Assembly: GCF_907164915.1 (NCBI RefSeq)
Contig: NC_061862.1
Span: 30,087,151 to 30,151,150 of the forward strand
Length of the DNA: 64,000 nucleotides
From: Impatiens glandulifera
Lineage: Eukaryota; Streptophyta; Magnoliopsida; Ericales; Balsaminaceae
Direction: 5' to 3'
Shown: positions 34,006-46,000 of the stretch, in pieces
How the letters are laid out: every line of letters begins with the position of its first letter
Position numbering within the stretch: position 1 is the first letter of the stretch
Made by a program: the position numbers and the translations under genes
Notes under the pieces: model-generated
What the model was told of the DNA's origin: nothing
The model's input: the letters and a program-made list of their open reading frames with translations, nothing else
Databases searched by the model: none

Positions 34006-35325
34006 TTTTAGACTGCGTCTAAAGGAGTTAGACGTCCTCGTCTAACTGTGCTTCCCTTTGGACCGCATCTAAAGGAGTTAGACAATCTCGTCTAACTGCG
34101 CTTCCCTTTAGACCGCGTCTAAAGGAGTTAGACGACCTCGTCTAACTGCACTTCCCTTTAGACTGTGTCTAAAGGAGTTAGACTATCTCGTCTAACTACG
34201 TTTCCCTTTAGACATCGTCTAAAGAAGTTAGACGACCTCGTCTAACTACGCATCCCTTTAGACATCGTCTAAAGGAGTTAGACGTCCTCGTCTAACTACG
34301 CTTCCATTTAGACAGCGTCTAAATGAGTTAGACGTCCTCGTCTAACTACTCTTCCCTTCAGACAGCGTCTAAAAGAGTTAGACGTCCTCGTCTAACTACG
34401 CTTCCATTTAGACAGCGTCTAAAAGAGTTAGACGTCCCCGTCTAAAGGAGTTAGACGTCATCGTCTAACTACGCTTCCCTTTAGACAACATCTAAAGGAG
34501 TTAGACTACATCGTCTAACTGCGCTTCCCTTTAGACTGTGTCTAAAGGAGTTAGACTACCTCGTCTAACTACGTTTCCCTTTAGACATCATCTAAAGAAG
34601 TTAGACGACCTCGTCTAACTACGCGTCCCTTTAGACATCGTCCAAAGGAGTTAGACGTCCTCGTCTAACTACGCTTCCATTTAGACAGCGTCTAAATGAG
34701 TTAGACGTCCTCGTCTAACTACTCTTCCTTTCAGACAGCGTCTAAAGGAGTTAGACTTCCTCGTCTAACTACGCTTCCATTTAGACAGTGTCATTTAGAC
34801 AGCGTCTAAATGAGTTAGACGTCCTCGTCTAACTACTCTTCCCTTCAGACAGCGTCTAAAAGATTTAGACGTCCTCGTCTAACTACGCTTCCATTTAGAC
34901 AGCGTCTAAAAGAGTTAGACGTCCCCGTCTAAAGGAGTTAGACGTGATCATCTAACTACACTTCCCTTTAGACAACATCTAAAGGAGTTAGACGTCATTG
35001 TTTAACTATATTTTCCTTTAGACTGCGTCTAAAGGAGTTAGACGACCTCGTCTAACTACGTTTCCCTTTAGACCGTGTCTAAAGGAGTTAGACTACCTCG
35101 TCTAACTACGTTTCTCTTTAGACAACATCTAAAAGAGTTAGACTACATCATTTAACTACGTTTCGTTTAGACCGCGTCTAAAAGAGTTAGATTACCTCAT
35201 CTAACTACGTTAGATGTCTTAGACAGTCTGCTTTAGACTGCGTCTGAAGTAACAAAGTCTTTTAGATTTGAACTACGCTTCCATTTAGACAACGTCTAAA
35301 TGAGTTAGACGTCCTCGTCTTCGTA
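34006..35325. repeat. 50-bp palindromic minisatellite, unit 3
   Basis: Longer and rearranged: GTCCCCGTCTAAAGGAG junctions occur at about 34435 and 34925, a partial unit (ACAGTGTCATTTAGAC) is duplicated at 34786, and more diverged units lead into the right terminal repeat. Confidence 0.9.
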
Positions 35326-35564
35326 GTAGGGTTGTCGTCTGCTTCGATTTGGGTTTCTCATTGAGAGAGAAATCTAAAGCTCAAACTTTTGAGCTCTTTT
35401 TGAAAGGAGAATGCTATGATTTGATGATAGTCGGGCTATGATGGATCAAACTAAGAAGAATGCGCGCTGATTTTTTTTTTCACCATTGTTTATTTTTTCC
35501 ACGTGGTTGCCAAGTGCAGAGTCAACGAGGAGTCGTGTCCCACTGCCGCTCTCCTGTCATAACT
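35310..35564 (-). repeat. Right terminal inverted repeat of the giant element
   Basis: On the reverse strand it matches 6811-7060 from AGTTATGACA inward to ATGAGAAACCCAAATCGAAG and the CGAAGACGAGG tract. It directly abuts the minisatellite. Confidence 0.8.
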
Positions 35565-35681
35565 CTAAAATTTATATGTATCATTTTTAATTTTATTTTT
35601 TTTTAATTAATGGGTCTAATTTCAAGGACGGCTGAATCCCAAATCAAAAACTTGATATGTTTTGTAATTAAATGTTATTAC

Positions 35682-35712
<31 letters not shown>

Positions 35713-36860
35713 TATTATTTAAACTGAAACGGTTTGCCTTGCCCGCGGTATGGATAGGTACTGTTTCTATTATTAATGATCTTGCTTGTCAAAACAAAGT
35801 ATTAATTTTCTTTTATTTGTATTAAAAATTATACAATATATTTTATAACTTTACAAAAATCATTTGAAACCGATCATTAATAAATTTTATTCAAGAACTT
35901 AATATAGATCTGAAACAAAATATGTTATCTTAACCCGTCTGTTAACTGTTATATACCATATCTTTCTTTTTGCTCTTTAAATTAAGTATATTTTTTAATA
36001 TATAATTTACAAATAATTTTTTAATTTATATATATATATTTATATATGAAATTAAATATAATATTAAAATAGTGAATATTAAGTTAAGTCATTTAAATAT
36101 TATAAAAATAATATTAGACCTAAGTATAATAAATTGAAACTCATTTGTGCAAACATAATAATATCCATAATTCTTTGAGTACGCAAAATTCTAAATATTC
36201 ATCATTCTAAAACTAATATTTTATTTATGTAAAACCCCTTAAATAATAAAATATTTTATTATCTTATTTAAAGATTTTATCATTATTTAAATTCAATCAT
36301 ATGAATTATTATATATATAATAGTTATTTATGTGTTATCAATATTTTGGAGATCCTGCCAAAATATTTAGCCTTCTAAAATCTGAAGCTAACAAAAGAAA
36401 ATATTTTATTTATTTTTTATTATCTTCTATATCATTGTATCAAGAACAATGGTAAATCGTGAGTTGACCAAAATTCTTTAATCAATTTCCAATACAACTA
36501 CCAATTAATTAAGTCATGTTTGATTTGAATTATTTAATAATTTAAACCTAATCAAACATTATTTAATTTCTCTCTTACCTATTAAATTAATTAATTCACT
36601 AACTCAAATAAGTTTTTATTTTATTTTTTATTTTTTATTATATATTCATATCATTTAAGTATCTCTATACCAAAACAAAATAATAATAAAAACTACATAA
36701 AAATCACTACAAATCATAACTTTCTAAATAAAATAATTTATCAATATATACTGAATGAGTGATGTTGATGGTCTACTTGATGGTCTTCATCAACCAACCC
36801 AAAAAGGATTAGTCAAAGACATCTTTCTCCCTTATCCTCAAATACATAATAAAAGTCTCA
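35565..36860. other. AT-rich spacer right of the giant element
   Basis: No gene is visible. It holds an (ATT)n run at about 35686-35718, a short TTGCCCGCGGTATGG patch near 35736, and a ~45-bp imperfect palindrome TGTTTGATT ... AATCAAACA at 36507-36551. Confidence 0.5.
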
Positions 36861-36861
36861 T

Positions 36862-37280
36862 CCAATTGTTAGATATTTGATTTTTCCCCCATAAGACCCA
36901 GTTTTTTATGATTTTCAACAATACAAAACTTCTTTAATTTGACTAATAACCCATATATGTAACTTTTTAAGAGTCCATTCAATTGTTAGATATTTGATTT
37001 TCACCCATAAGTCTCGGCTTTGATTAACTTTTTGAAAGTCCCATATTTCCAATTGTTGGATATTTGATTTTCACCCATAAGACCAGGTTTTGATGATTTT
37101 CAACAATACAAAACTTCTACTTTAATTTGACTAATAACCCGTATATGTAATTTTTTTAAACTTCCATCCAATTGTTAGATACTTGATTTTCACCCACAAG
37201 ACCTGGCTTTGATGATTTTCAACCATACAAAACTTCTTCTTAAAATTCACTAACAATCCATAAACGTAACTTTTTCAGTG
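36862..37280. repeat. Four tandem repeats upstream of transporter gene 2
   Basis: CCAATTGTTAGATATTTGAT, then TTTCACCCATAAGACC, then TTGATGATTTTCAACAATAC recur with starts near 36862, 36978, 37050 and 37169. Spacing is about 115, 72 and 118 bp, so the second copy is shortened. The array ends about 330 bp before the ATG at 37612. Confidence 0.85.
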
Positions 37281-37557
37281 GTTAAATGAATCCTTCACTT
37301 CTTCTTCTTATTATTGGTAGTATATATGTGTGGTTGGTGACAAGTCAACCATCACCTCATGGGCACTATATAGACCGGGGAATATGTTGTTTAGTGGGTT
37401 TCTATTAATTTTTATTATTATGAGTTGAATATTTATTCAAGGATATACATAATTTCTTCTACAATGACATCAGATCCCATAATTGTTTAATCAGATAAAC
37501 AATAGGCCATCCTAGAATAATAATTAGTTACATGACTTGAGGATTCCTTTTCACACA

Positions 37558-37570
37558 CATATATATATAT
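37558..37570 (+). promoter_or_regulatory. Probable TATA region of NPF2-like gene 2
   Basis: ATATATATATATA followed by GATCATCAG, about 45 bp before the ATG. The GATCATCA leader string is shared with both paralogues. Confidence 0.45.
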
Positions 37571-37611
37571 AGATCATCAGTGGCTCCATCAGGCTAGCTC
37601 CTCTAATCACG

Positions 37612-39402
37612 ATGGCAATATCTCATAGCTCCAAAGGAGGGGGATGGATCACCATCCCTTTCATTGCAGCCGCTCTAGCTGGATTGACGTTAGCTGCCGG
37701 AGGCTGGATGAATAACATAATAGTGTATTTGATTACCGAGTTTAACGTGAAAAGCATAGATGCCGCACAGATCTTTAACGTCATCAATGGCTGCGCCACC
37801 ATGTTTCCCATCGTCGGAGCAATCATCGCCGACTCCTTTCTCGGCTGCTTCGCTGTTATTTGGATCTCTTCTCTTGTCTCCTTACTAGTAAGTCATTCAT
37901 TTTCTCTTTAAATGTATAATCAATCAATGAATCTCTGTTTTTTCTTATGTTAAATGCATGTCATTGACAGGGGATAATACTTCTAACTTTAACCGCAACT
38001 ATTAACACCTTGAGACCTGTCCCATGTGAGCAAGATGTGTCGGGGATATGTGGAGGTCCATCAAATGCCCAATATACGATATTGTATATTGCTCTTACTT
38101 TGGCCACCATAGGAGTGGGAGGTACGCGGTTCACCTTGGCCACCATGGGGGCAGACCAGCTGAGCAAACCTAAGCACCAACAGAGCTTTTTCAACTTGTT
38201 TGTCTTCACCTTATACTCTGCCTCAATCGTTAGTGCAACCGTCATTGTTTATGTACAAGACGAAGTCAGTTGGGGGCTAGGATTCGGGCTTTGTCTCGCA
38301 ACTAATATGGTCGGGTTGGTCTTCTTCTTGCTTGGTGCTAAGCTTTATCGTCAAGTTAAGCCAGGGGGAAGCCCGTTTGTGGTTATGGCTCGTGTTGTTG
38401 TGGCGGCGTTTAGAAATAGACGAGCATCCGTCTCTTCTGATACAGATGAGTACCACGGTCATGTTATTGCTACTCCGTCGAGTTCCTTCAAGTAAGCCTT
38501 TTAAAACATGAATATCTATCTAATCATGATGTATTCATTCATTGAAATGGTTTGGTTGCAGATTCCTAAATAAGGCGGCGTTGAAAACAGAGGGAGATGT
38601 GAATGCGGATGGCTCAATTGCGAACCCGTGGAAGATCTGTACAGTCCGACAAGTTGAAGATCTGAAGATATTAATCAAGATATTTCCTTTATGGTCAACT
38701 GGCATATTCTTATGCACCCCATTAGCCATCCAATTCAGTTTAGCCACTATACAAGCCCTAGCCATGGACCGTCACCTTGGCCAACATTTCAAGATCCCAG
38801 CAGGGTCCATGTTCGTCTTCGTTCTCATATCCGTTTGCATTACCATAATCCTACTAGATCGTTTCCTTTATCCTCTAATCGAAATTCTCATCGGCCGTCC
38901 CACAACTCCCCTGGAGAGAGTTGGAGTTGGCCACTTTATAAACGTGTTTAGCATGGCAGTTTCAGCTTTGGTCGAGTCGAGGCGGCTCAAAGAGTCAGCC
39001 ATAAAGCCCATGAGCACGCCTGTTTTATGGCTGGCACCACAACTGGTTTTAGCCGGGGTGGGAGAAGCATTCCATTTTCCTGGAAACTCAGGATTGTACT
39101 ACCAGGAGTTTCCCGATTCTTTAAAGACTACATCCACGGGCGCGTTGGCGATGTTCATTGGGATCGCGTTTTACCTGAGCACCGCAATGGTGGGGGTTCT
39201 TCGGAAGACGACTGAGTGGCTACCCGATAACATAGACAAAGGTAGGCTCGATATTGTTTTCTGGTTGTTGTTCTGGATCGGCTTACTTAATTTTGGGTAT
39301 TACTTGGTTTGTGCCCACTTTTACAAATATAGAGTATTAGATGATGATACACCGGATGAGGTTATGATCAAGAACATTAATGGTGATCAAGATTCAGCCT
39401 AA
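37612..39402 (+). CDS. NRT1/PTR family (NPF2, NAXT-like) transporter, gene 2
   Basis: Exons 37612-37887, 37971-38491 and 38562-39402 (stop TAA) give 545 residues. Introns are 83 and 70 bp, phases 0 and 2. It is a 12-helix MFS/PTR2 membrane protein with helix 1 GGWITIPFIAAALAGLTLAA, GGTRFTLATMGADQLSKP, KIPAGSM, VLWLAPQLVLAGVGEAF and YYQEFPDSLKTTSTGALAMF. As in its paralogues ExxER is absent; nitrate or other anion transport is inference from the NAXT clade. Two features set it apart: the helix-flanking FFNWF of copies 1 and 3 is FFNLF, and the central cytosolic loop is about 14 residues shorter and lacks the tyrosine-rich RYY and QEELG text. The C-terminus (YRVLDDDTPDEVMIKNINGD) matches copy 3. 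Exon 1 and intron 1 resemble copy 1 unusually closely. Confidence 0.92.
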
Positions 39403-40716
39403 TGATGAATTGATAATCATCCAATCTTATTTATTCATGTAATTTTATAGTGACGCTTATATAATATGCCATAAACTTATGGTTGGTGATTATTTTAGCA
39501 TCTTATTTATTATTAGTAGCGATTTCGTTTGATTTAATTTTTTATTATTGATATTAAAATATATACTAAATTCCTAAATAAATAAACATGAATTATTTAA
39601 AAAATTTATAAAAAATTATCAAGAATTATCAATCAGTATATAAGCAAATCTCAATAATAATAAAATATTATGAAGGTGTATTCATTCTAAATGAAATTTT
39701 TAGTCTTATCATTTGAATACAAACTTATTTATAGTCCTACAACCACTATATAAAATATCAATTAAATTACAATACTATATACTTATTTACTTTTGAAATC
39801 GAGGTTATAAGTTTATCCATATTATCTGGTATATTTTATAAGCTTGATCCACAATTCATGAATAAAGCTTATAGCATGAGAAAAATAAAATAATTTAGAA
39901 AGCAAGCATGATTTCCAATACTTTTGATTTTTGTCCCTAGTGTGTTGAGAAAAAGATCTTTATTTAATTGATTGAACTAACTTATCTACCCTTAAGAAAC
40001 AAATGGATTTTCTTATCAATCTTTAAATTATGATTGAGCTTACATGATCACAAGCAATAAAAAAAAATACTTAGCAAGTTATACATGATATGAATATGGT
40101 AAGGTATTTTGAAAATTGTAGTAGTTTTGGTGGTTATTCAATCAACATGTGTAATTGATATGAGGAACTAAATGAAGTAATGGTAATATTAGTGGGGGAA
40201 GGTTGTATGTTTGAAGGCAAACTAGCTATAACAAAGAGTGAATTGTTAGATTCTTACTAATAATTTAATTTAGAGCTTAATCTGGATATAAAACTTTGAG
40301 TTCTTTTGATTAAACTTCATCAAATAGCGAATTTTTAATTTATCATGCACAAATGAGAATGTATTCCTTTAAAAAGGAGATAACTCTAATGAAAAGGAAT
40401 CACTAAAACATTCTCATGCTTTTCATGGTTTAATAAAATTTACTTATTTTTTTAAAGATAATAATAATAATAATAATAATAATAAAAGTATAATGTAAGG
40501 TTGTGAACAACAACCATCTTTTGATATATGCTGGCGTATCTAAATTCTAAATGTTTGGTGACCTTCTATTTATTATAATATTTTCATTATGAATTTTTTT
40601 ATTCAAAATGATGCAAAGAGAACCTTTTTTGTGCAATGATCAAACAATTTGCTCATAATTAATTAAAGATATAGACAGTAGGCCCTCTGAGAGTTACATT
40701 ATTGATCATGTTCACT
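39403..40716. other. Spacer between transporter genes 2 and 3
   Basis: 1.3 kb of AT-rich DNA with no ORF or recognisable element. An (AAT)n microsatellite lies at 40458-40486. Confidence 0.6.
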
Positions 40717-40727
40717 CTATATATATT
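40717..40727 (+). promoter_or_regulatory. Probable TATA box of NPF2-like gene 3
   Basis: CTATATATATT, 48 bp before the ATG at 40775, the same string as upstream of gene 1. AAAGATCATCACCATGG gives the start a good plant context. Confidence 0.6.
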
Positions 40728-40774
40728 TGTGCATATGAGAAAGATAATAAGCTAGACATTAAAAGATCATCACC

Positions 40775-42608
40775 ATGGGAAGCCCAACTGTTGGAGGTGG
40801 AGGTGGATGGATCACCATCCCTTTCATTATAGCCACTATGGCCGGATTGACTTTAGCAGCCGGAGGATGGATCAATAACCTGATAGTTTACTTGATTACC
40901 GAGTTTAACGTGGCGAGCATCGATGCCACTCAGATCTTTAACGTCGTCAATGGCTGCTCCGCCATGTTTCCTATCCTCGGAGCAATCCTCGCTGACTCCT
41001 TTCTTGGCTGCTTCTCTGTTATTTGGATCTCTTCGTTTTTCTCATTACTAGTAAGTACTACCCTTAATTTTCTATCTAATTATATAATCAATCAACCAAT
41101 CTCTGTTTTTCCTTATGTTAAATGCCATTGACAGGGGATAATACTTCTAACATTAACTGCCACGGTTAACAACTTGAGACCTGTTCCATGTGTGCATGAT
41201 GAGTCGGCTTTGTGTGAAGGCCCGTCAAAGGTTCAATATGCAGTACTTTACGTTGCCATCACTTTGGCCACCATAGGATTGGGAGGAACGCGGTTCACCT
41301 TGGCCACCATGGGGGCAGACCAATTGGATAAACCTAAGCAACAACAGAGCTTCTTTAACTGGTTCATCTTCACCTTGTACACTTCCTCTATGGTGAGTGT
41401 CATTGCCATAGTATATGTACAAGACAATGTTAGTTGGGGGCTAGGATTTGGGCTCTGTGTAGCTGCTAATTTGGTGGGCTTGGCCTTGTTCTTGCTCGGA
41501 GGTAGACTTTATCGTCGAGTTAAGCCCCAGGGAAGTCCGTTCGCAGGTTTGGCTCGTGTTGTTGTGGCGGCTATTAGAAAGAGACGAACATCCGGCTCTT
41601 CTGATTCAGAACGATACTACAATTTCATGCACAAGCGCCCTCAAGAAGAATTAGGAGCCGACCCTACTCCATCAAGTTTCTTCAAGTAAAACAGTAGTTA
41701 TTACCACTTTTTAGTGCATTAATTATAAAGATTAATTTTTTATTTGAAAATGTTGTAGATTTCTAAATAAGGCGGCTTTGAAAACAGATGGAGATGTGAA
41801 CGCGGATGGTTCAATCGCGAACCCATGGAAGCTGTGTACAGTCCAACAAGTTGAAGATCTAAAGGTATTAATCAAGCTTTTTCCTTTATGGTCCACTGGC
41901 ATATTCCTAGCCACCCCATTAGCCATTCAATCGAGTTTAGCCGTCTTACAAGCCTTAGCCATGGACCGGCACCTTGGCCATCATTTCAAGATCCCAGCCG
42001 GATCCATGTTCGTGTTCGTTCTCATGTCCGTCTCCCTTACCATAATCCTACTCGACCGCCTCCTCTACCCACTAATAAAACATCTCATAGGAAGGTCTAC
42101 AACTCCCTTGGAGAGAATTGGAGTTGGTCACTTTATAAACGTGTTGAGCATGGCGGTTTCAGCGTTGGTGGAGTCGAGGCGGCTCAAAGAATCAGCCCTA
42201 AAGCCCATGAGCATGCCGGTTCTATGGCTGGCTCCACAGCTGGTCTTAGCTGGGATTGGAGAAGCATTCCATTTTCCGGGGAACTCAGGATTGTATTATC
42301 AGGAGTTTCCCGATTCATTAAAGAGTACAGCCACTGCTGCTTTGGCCATGTTTATTGGGATCGCGTTTTACCTAAGCACCGCGATAGTGGGGGTTCTTCG
42401 GAGGTCCACCGATTGGCTACCCGATAACATAGACCAAGGTAGGATGGATATTGTTTTCTGGTTGTTGTTCGGGATTGGGTTGCTTAATTTCGGGTATTAC
42501 TTGGTTTGTGCCCACTTTTACAAATATAGAGTATTAGATGATGATACAACGGGTGAGGTCATGATCAAGAACATTAATGGTGATCGTGATGATCAAGATT
42601 CAGCATGA
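40775..42608 (+). CDS. NRT1/PTR family (NPF2, NAXT-like) transporter, gene 3
   Basis: Exons 40775-41050, 41135-41685 and 41759-42608 (stop TGA) give 558 residues. Introns are 84 and 73 bp, phases 0 and 2, at the same codons as in the paralogues. Helix 1 GGWITIPFIIATMAGLTLAA lacks ExxER. Family blocks include GGTRFTLATMGADQLDKP, FFNWFIFTLYTSSMVS, WGLGFGLCVAANLVGLALF, NPWKLCTVQQVEDLKVLIKL, DRHLGHHFKIPAGSM, VLWLAPQLVLAGIGEAFHFP and FYKYRVLDDDTTGEVMIKN. The central loop RKRRTSGSSDSERYYNF is basic and serine-rich, a possible phosphorylation region. It is the cleanest of the three and shows no defect. AATAAA lies at 42694. The role is probably plasma-membrane anion (nitrate or chloride) movement; other NPF2 members carry glucosides, so the substrate is open. 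Confidence 0.94.
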
Positions 42609-42824
42609 TCAATGATCATTGTCAGTCCCTTTATTCATGCAAATAATATGGTAAAATAATCGATGACTGTCGTAATTAAGGGAAATCTTGTATAATAAAT
42701 ATTTGAGTGTAATTTACAAAATATATATTGTGAATGAATTTTCTTTCTCTATATTTTATTATTATAGCTAGCTAGCTTAGCTTAGATTCCTCTTTCTTCA
42801 AGAATTAGAAGCAATCCTAGTTGT

Positions 42825-43025
42825 TGAAACTTTCCATCATTGAAGCTTCTTTTATTTTTATTTTTATTTTCATTATTTTTGGTGGATGCAAGTTCTTATT
42901 ATCCATGTATGCCAAAGTATTACATTTTTATATCTCCATGTGATAGGGCACATATAGAATTTCGTAACAGAGATCTCGGCTGCTCTACTTTAGGTTTGGT
43001 CCAGAAAGAGACATGGGAATTTTGA
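42825..43025 (+). other. Open frame with signal-peptide-like start but no ATG
   Basis: The frame after a stop at 42825-42827 reads LLLFLFLFSLFLVDASSYYP (hydrophobic core, small residues before a possible cleavage site), then PCMPKYYIFISPCDRAHIEF and ends ETWEF with TGA at 43025. It has three cysteines after the hydrophobic run. No ATG precedes the core (TTG at 42840). It could be the remnant of a small secreted-peptide gene, or chance. I do not recognise the family. Confidence 0.2.
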
Positions 43026-46000
43026 GCGTCATAGGATGATGAATCTACGTAGATATTTAGAGTTGGATGAATCACTCTTGCCTTGACTCCTCATATGCAT
43101 GAGATGTGATTCGGAGTTTGTAAAGAAGTTTACGAAGTTAAAGTCGATTTTCGGCTATCTTATTATATAGCTAGTCCTGAAAATCTGCGCTGTTTGTTTT
43201 GTTGTCGATGTGTTTTTCCTTCGTGAATTAGTTAGTACTTCCGTGGGGGAGATCTTTTGTTACGAAATCCTCTATGTACCCTTTATAGATAGGGGTAAAA
43301 ATGTAATATTAGAAGAAAAAAAATTACCCCCTCTTTATAGAGGAGGACACGTAAAAAAACTATAACAAATGATCCTAGCTACTCTAGAGAATTCAATAGA
43401 AATTTTGTTATATGTTTAATTTATTTTGTAAATTAAGTTTTTTTTTTGTTGAGAGAACCTAATTAATATATGGTCTTATAGTTATAAAACCTACTGTAAT
43501 TAAACTATAAATTTAATTTGAGATTTAACATCTCAAGTTCAATTATTTTTTATGATAGGAGTGTACTTTTTATTATGACATTATATTTAAAAAAAATAGT
43601 GTTATTAATATGTGATAGAATGTGTGAACTGACAACTTTAGTCATTTAATTAGATAAGAATTTTTGTCAGTACTTAATTTATCTTGATGGTTTAAATTCA
43701 AATTCTTTATACTGAGTTAATTTTCTTTTTGAAAATGATTCTTTCACTCTAATTGAAAACGAATTATTTCAAATAACAAGAAAATGAATGAGAAATGAAC
43801 ACTTAAAAATGATTTGATTTTTTTTTTTGGAAGGATAAAATTAGTATGAATAGAGTTGTTTACTTCTTTACTTCATATTTTTATATTTTTAACAAAACTC
43901 AAACTAGTCAAAAATAAAATTATATATATTGAAGTAGTGGGTCACCTTAAATAATGCAATATTCAAAACAAAAAATAAAATAATGATGAAAATTTTCCAC
44001 TCTAAGACTATCACTTTCCTGTAAAACCAATTCAACTATTTATACTGAATCTTAATTGAACAAACAAAATTGAATTTAATCCATGTATATTAAATCAAAA
44101 TCGTCCATTCTGTTAGTCGGTTTAATATGGTCATCGTCGATCGAACAACCAATTACTCATAATTAAAATTTAAAAATATACATAATTTGATTAGAACTTA
44201 TAACTAAATATTTTGTTTAATAATTAAGTTTTCATCCATAAAACTAATATAGATAGTTGTTATTTATTTTCAAAAATAAATATACATTGATTTTCATTTT
44301 TTAAGCAAAATTTTAGATATAATTATGTATATTATTTAGCAATAATTTTTAGCGAACAAATATAACAAACAAAACCGTTTTTTTAACCAACCAAAAATAC
44401 TAAATTGATAGTTTGTGATTTTCTCAAACCGTTGTCTACAATTTGGTTATGCATTTCGATGTATAAACTGAATTAATCCAATCGCATATTCCCTAATTGA
44501 CCAAATCAAATCAAGCCCTTAGTAATCAAGATTTTTATAAATCACAAAATTGTTCCCTCTTACAGAAGTAAGAACATTGTATTATGATACATACTTTCTA
44601 GTTCAATTAAATATATGAGCTTTTTTTTATAGAACAAAATATTAAAACATAAATAAAATAATAATTACATTTTGAAAAACAAAACAAAACTGTATACCAA
44701 TAAAAAAAATTATATATATTTTTCACTAAAGTAATTCTTATATCAAATGTTAAAATTTACTTTAGAGTTTTTAATGTTAGCTAGTCTGATTAATTTTTTT
44801 TTTTAAAAGATTCATTAAATAAAAAAATAAAAAACACGACAACGATAAAAGTCTAACATGAGGAAAAAAAAATAAAAACTTATCTTAAAAAAAAATGGGC
44901 TGCTTATTTGTCTTTTATCTGGTGGTTATCTAAGAAAGCAAATTTCCTGCAATTAGATATGAGATCGATCCAACAGTTCTGATCGTAATCAGATTAAAAT
45001 ATTGGAATTCCAATTTACAGAAATTGAATACTTCATTTATATTAATTTTTTTCAAAAATTTGTTGAACTGAAAATATATAATTATCAACCCATGTTATTT
45101 TCCTACATGCTGATGATGTGGTTATTGACTATGTAACCACTCTCCTTAAAAAAAAAAAAATCTCTCTTTCAATTTTATAATGAGAAGAGAATGAGTCAAA
45201 TCAAATCAATTGGATCCTAGGAAAAATACAGAAAAAATTAATTCGAGTAGTTTTCTGATTTGGTAGCTAGGTTGTTGAATAGGAATGAAAGCAAAAATTG
45301 ACTGTTTCTTATGTAATTTCTTTAAAATTTTAATAATGATCATATGAATTTAAATATATGATGTTTATTAAAATTTATAAAAATTAATCAAATTATCTTT
45401 GATTATAATTTCAAATAATAATAATTAAAAATAATCTTAAATAAAGTTAAATATCACAATATATGAATTATTGTCAAAAACATAATCATTACACTTAAAA
45501 AAAAGGCTAAAAGTAAAGACTGATAATTTACCTAATTGGCATAGAAAAAAAAGACTAGTGATTACAAAATCATATATTATTTTTTTAAAAGAAATATCAA
45601 ATCAAGCAAAAGTCACACTGTTATTATAATTTGAATAATTAAATAAAAATAATTGTGTCTCCATTTAATTTGATATTTGACATTTTTCATTTAGCCACCA
45701 ATTATTCTACCTTTATTCCAGTTGTAAAATTCTCACATGTGAATGACATCAAGGGACTCTCAGTGTAGACTGCATCAATTCAATTTCTTAAAGATTATGA
45801 GTTCGAGTTTTCAACTATACTCGGACTCAACCCTACTCGTGGAGTGAATTATGCTCTCGATGTTCTAGGTAGGCAACTTTGGTAAAAAAAACCGTCCATA
45901 TGCATTTTCTACATCCTAGGTCTCTCAAATAGATTCCTTCATGGAACAACTAATTAAACTATACTGGACTTTAATTAGAGAGCTTTAAGTGAAGTAAATT

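Larger units (their letters stand above)
31042..35160 (+). repeat. Tandem unit 3 (~4.12 kb)
   Basis: Homologous to units 1 and 2 until the minisatellite. There it has its own internal rearrangements (around 34430-34950) and then continues into the right terminal repeat of the giant element instead of a fourth unit. Confidence 0.88.
6811..35564. mobile_element. Giant nested Mutator-like element
   Basis: Inverted repeats of about 250 bp close a 28.75-kb block. The left end begins AGTTATGTCA at 6811 and the right end is TGTCATAACT at 35564. Inside, two minus-strand pieces of a FAR1-type transposase (7845-8190 and 18945-19316) fit end to end once the intervening retroelements are removed. A 22-bp satellite sits in both arms in opposite orientation. 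Without the insertions the element would be a few kb. Each insert is annotated separately. I could not settle the target duplication. Alternatively the TIRs could belong to a non-autonomous relative that captured the fragments. Confidence 0.65.

Noticed and set aside
35610..35825. A 71-residue frame with an isoleucine run
   Set aside because: The run is translated (ATT)n microsatellite; nothing else supports coding.
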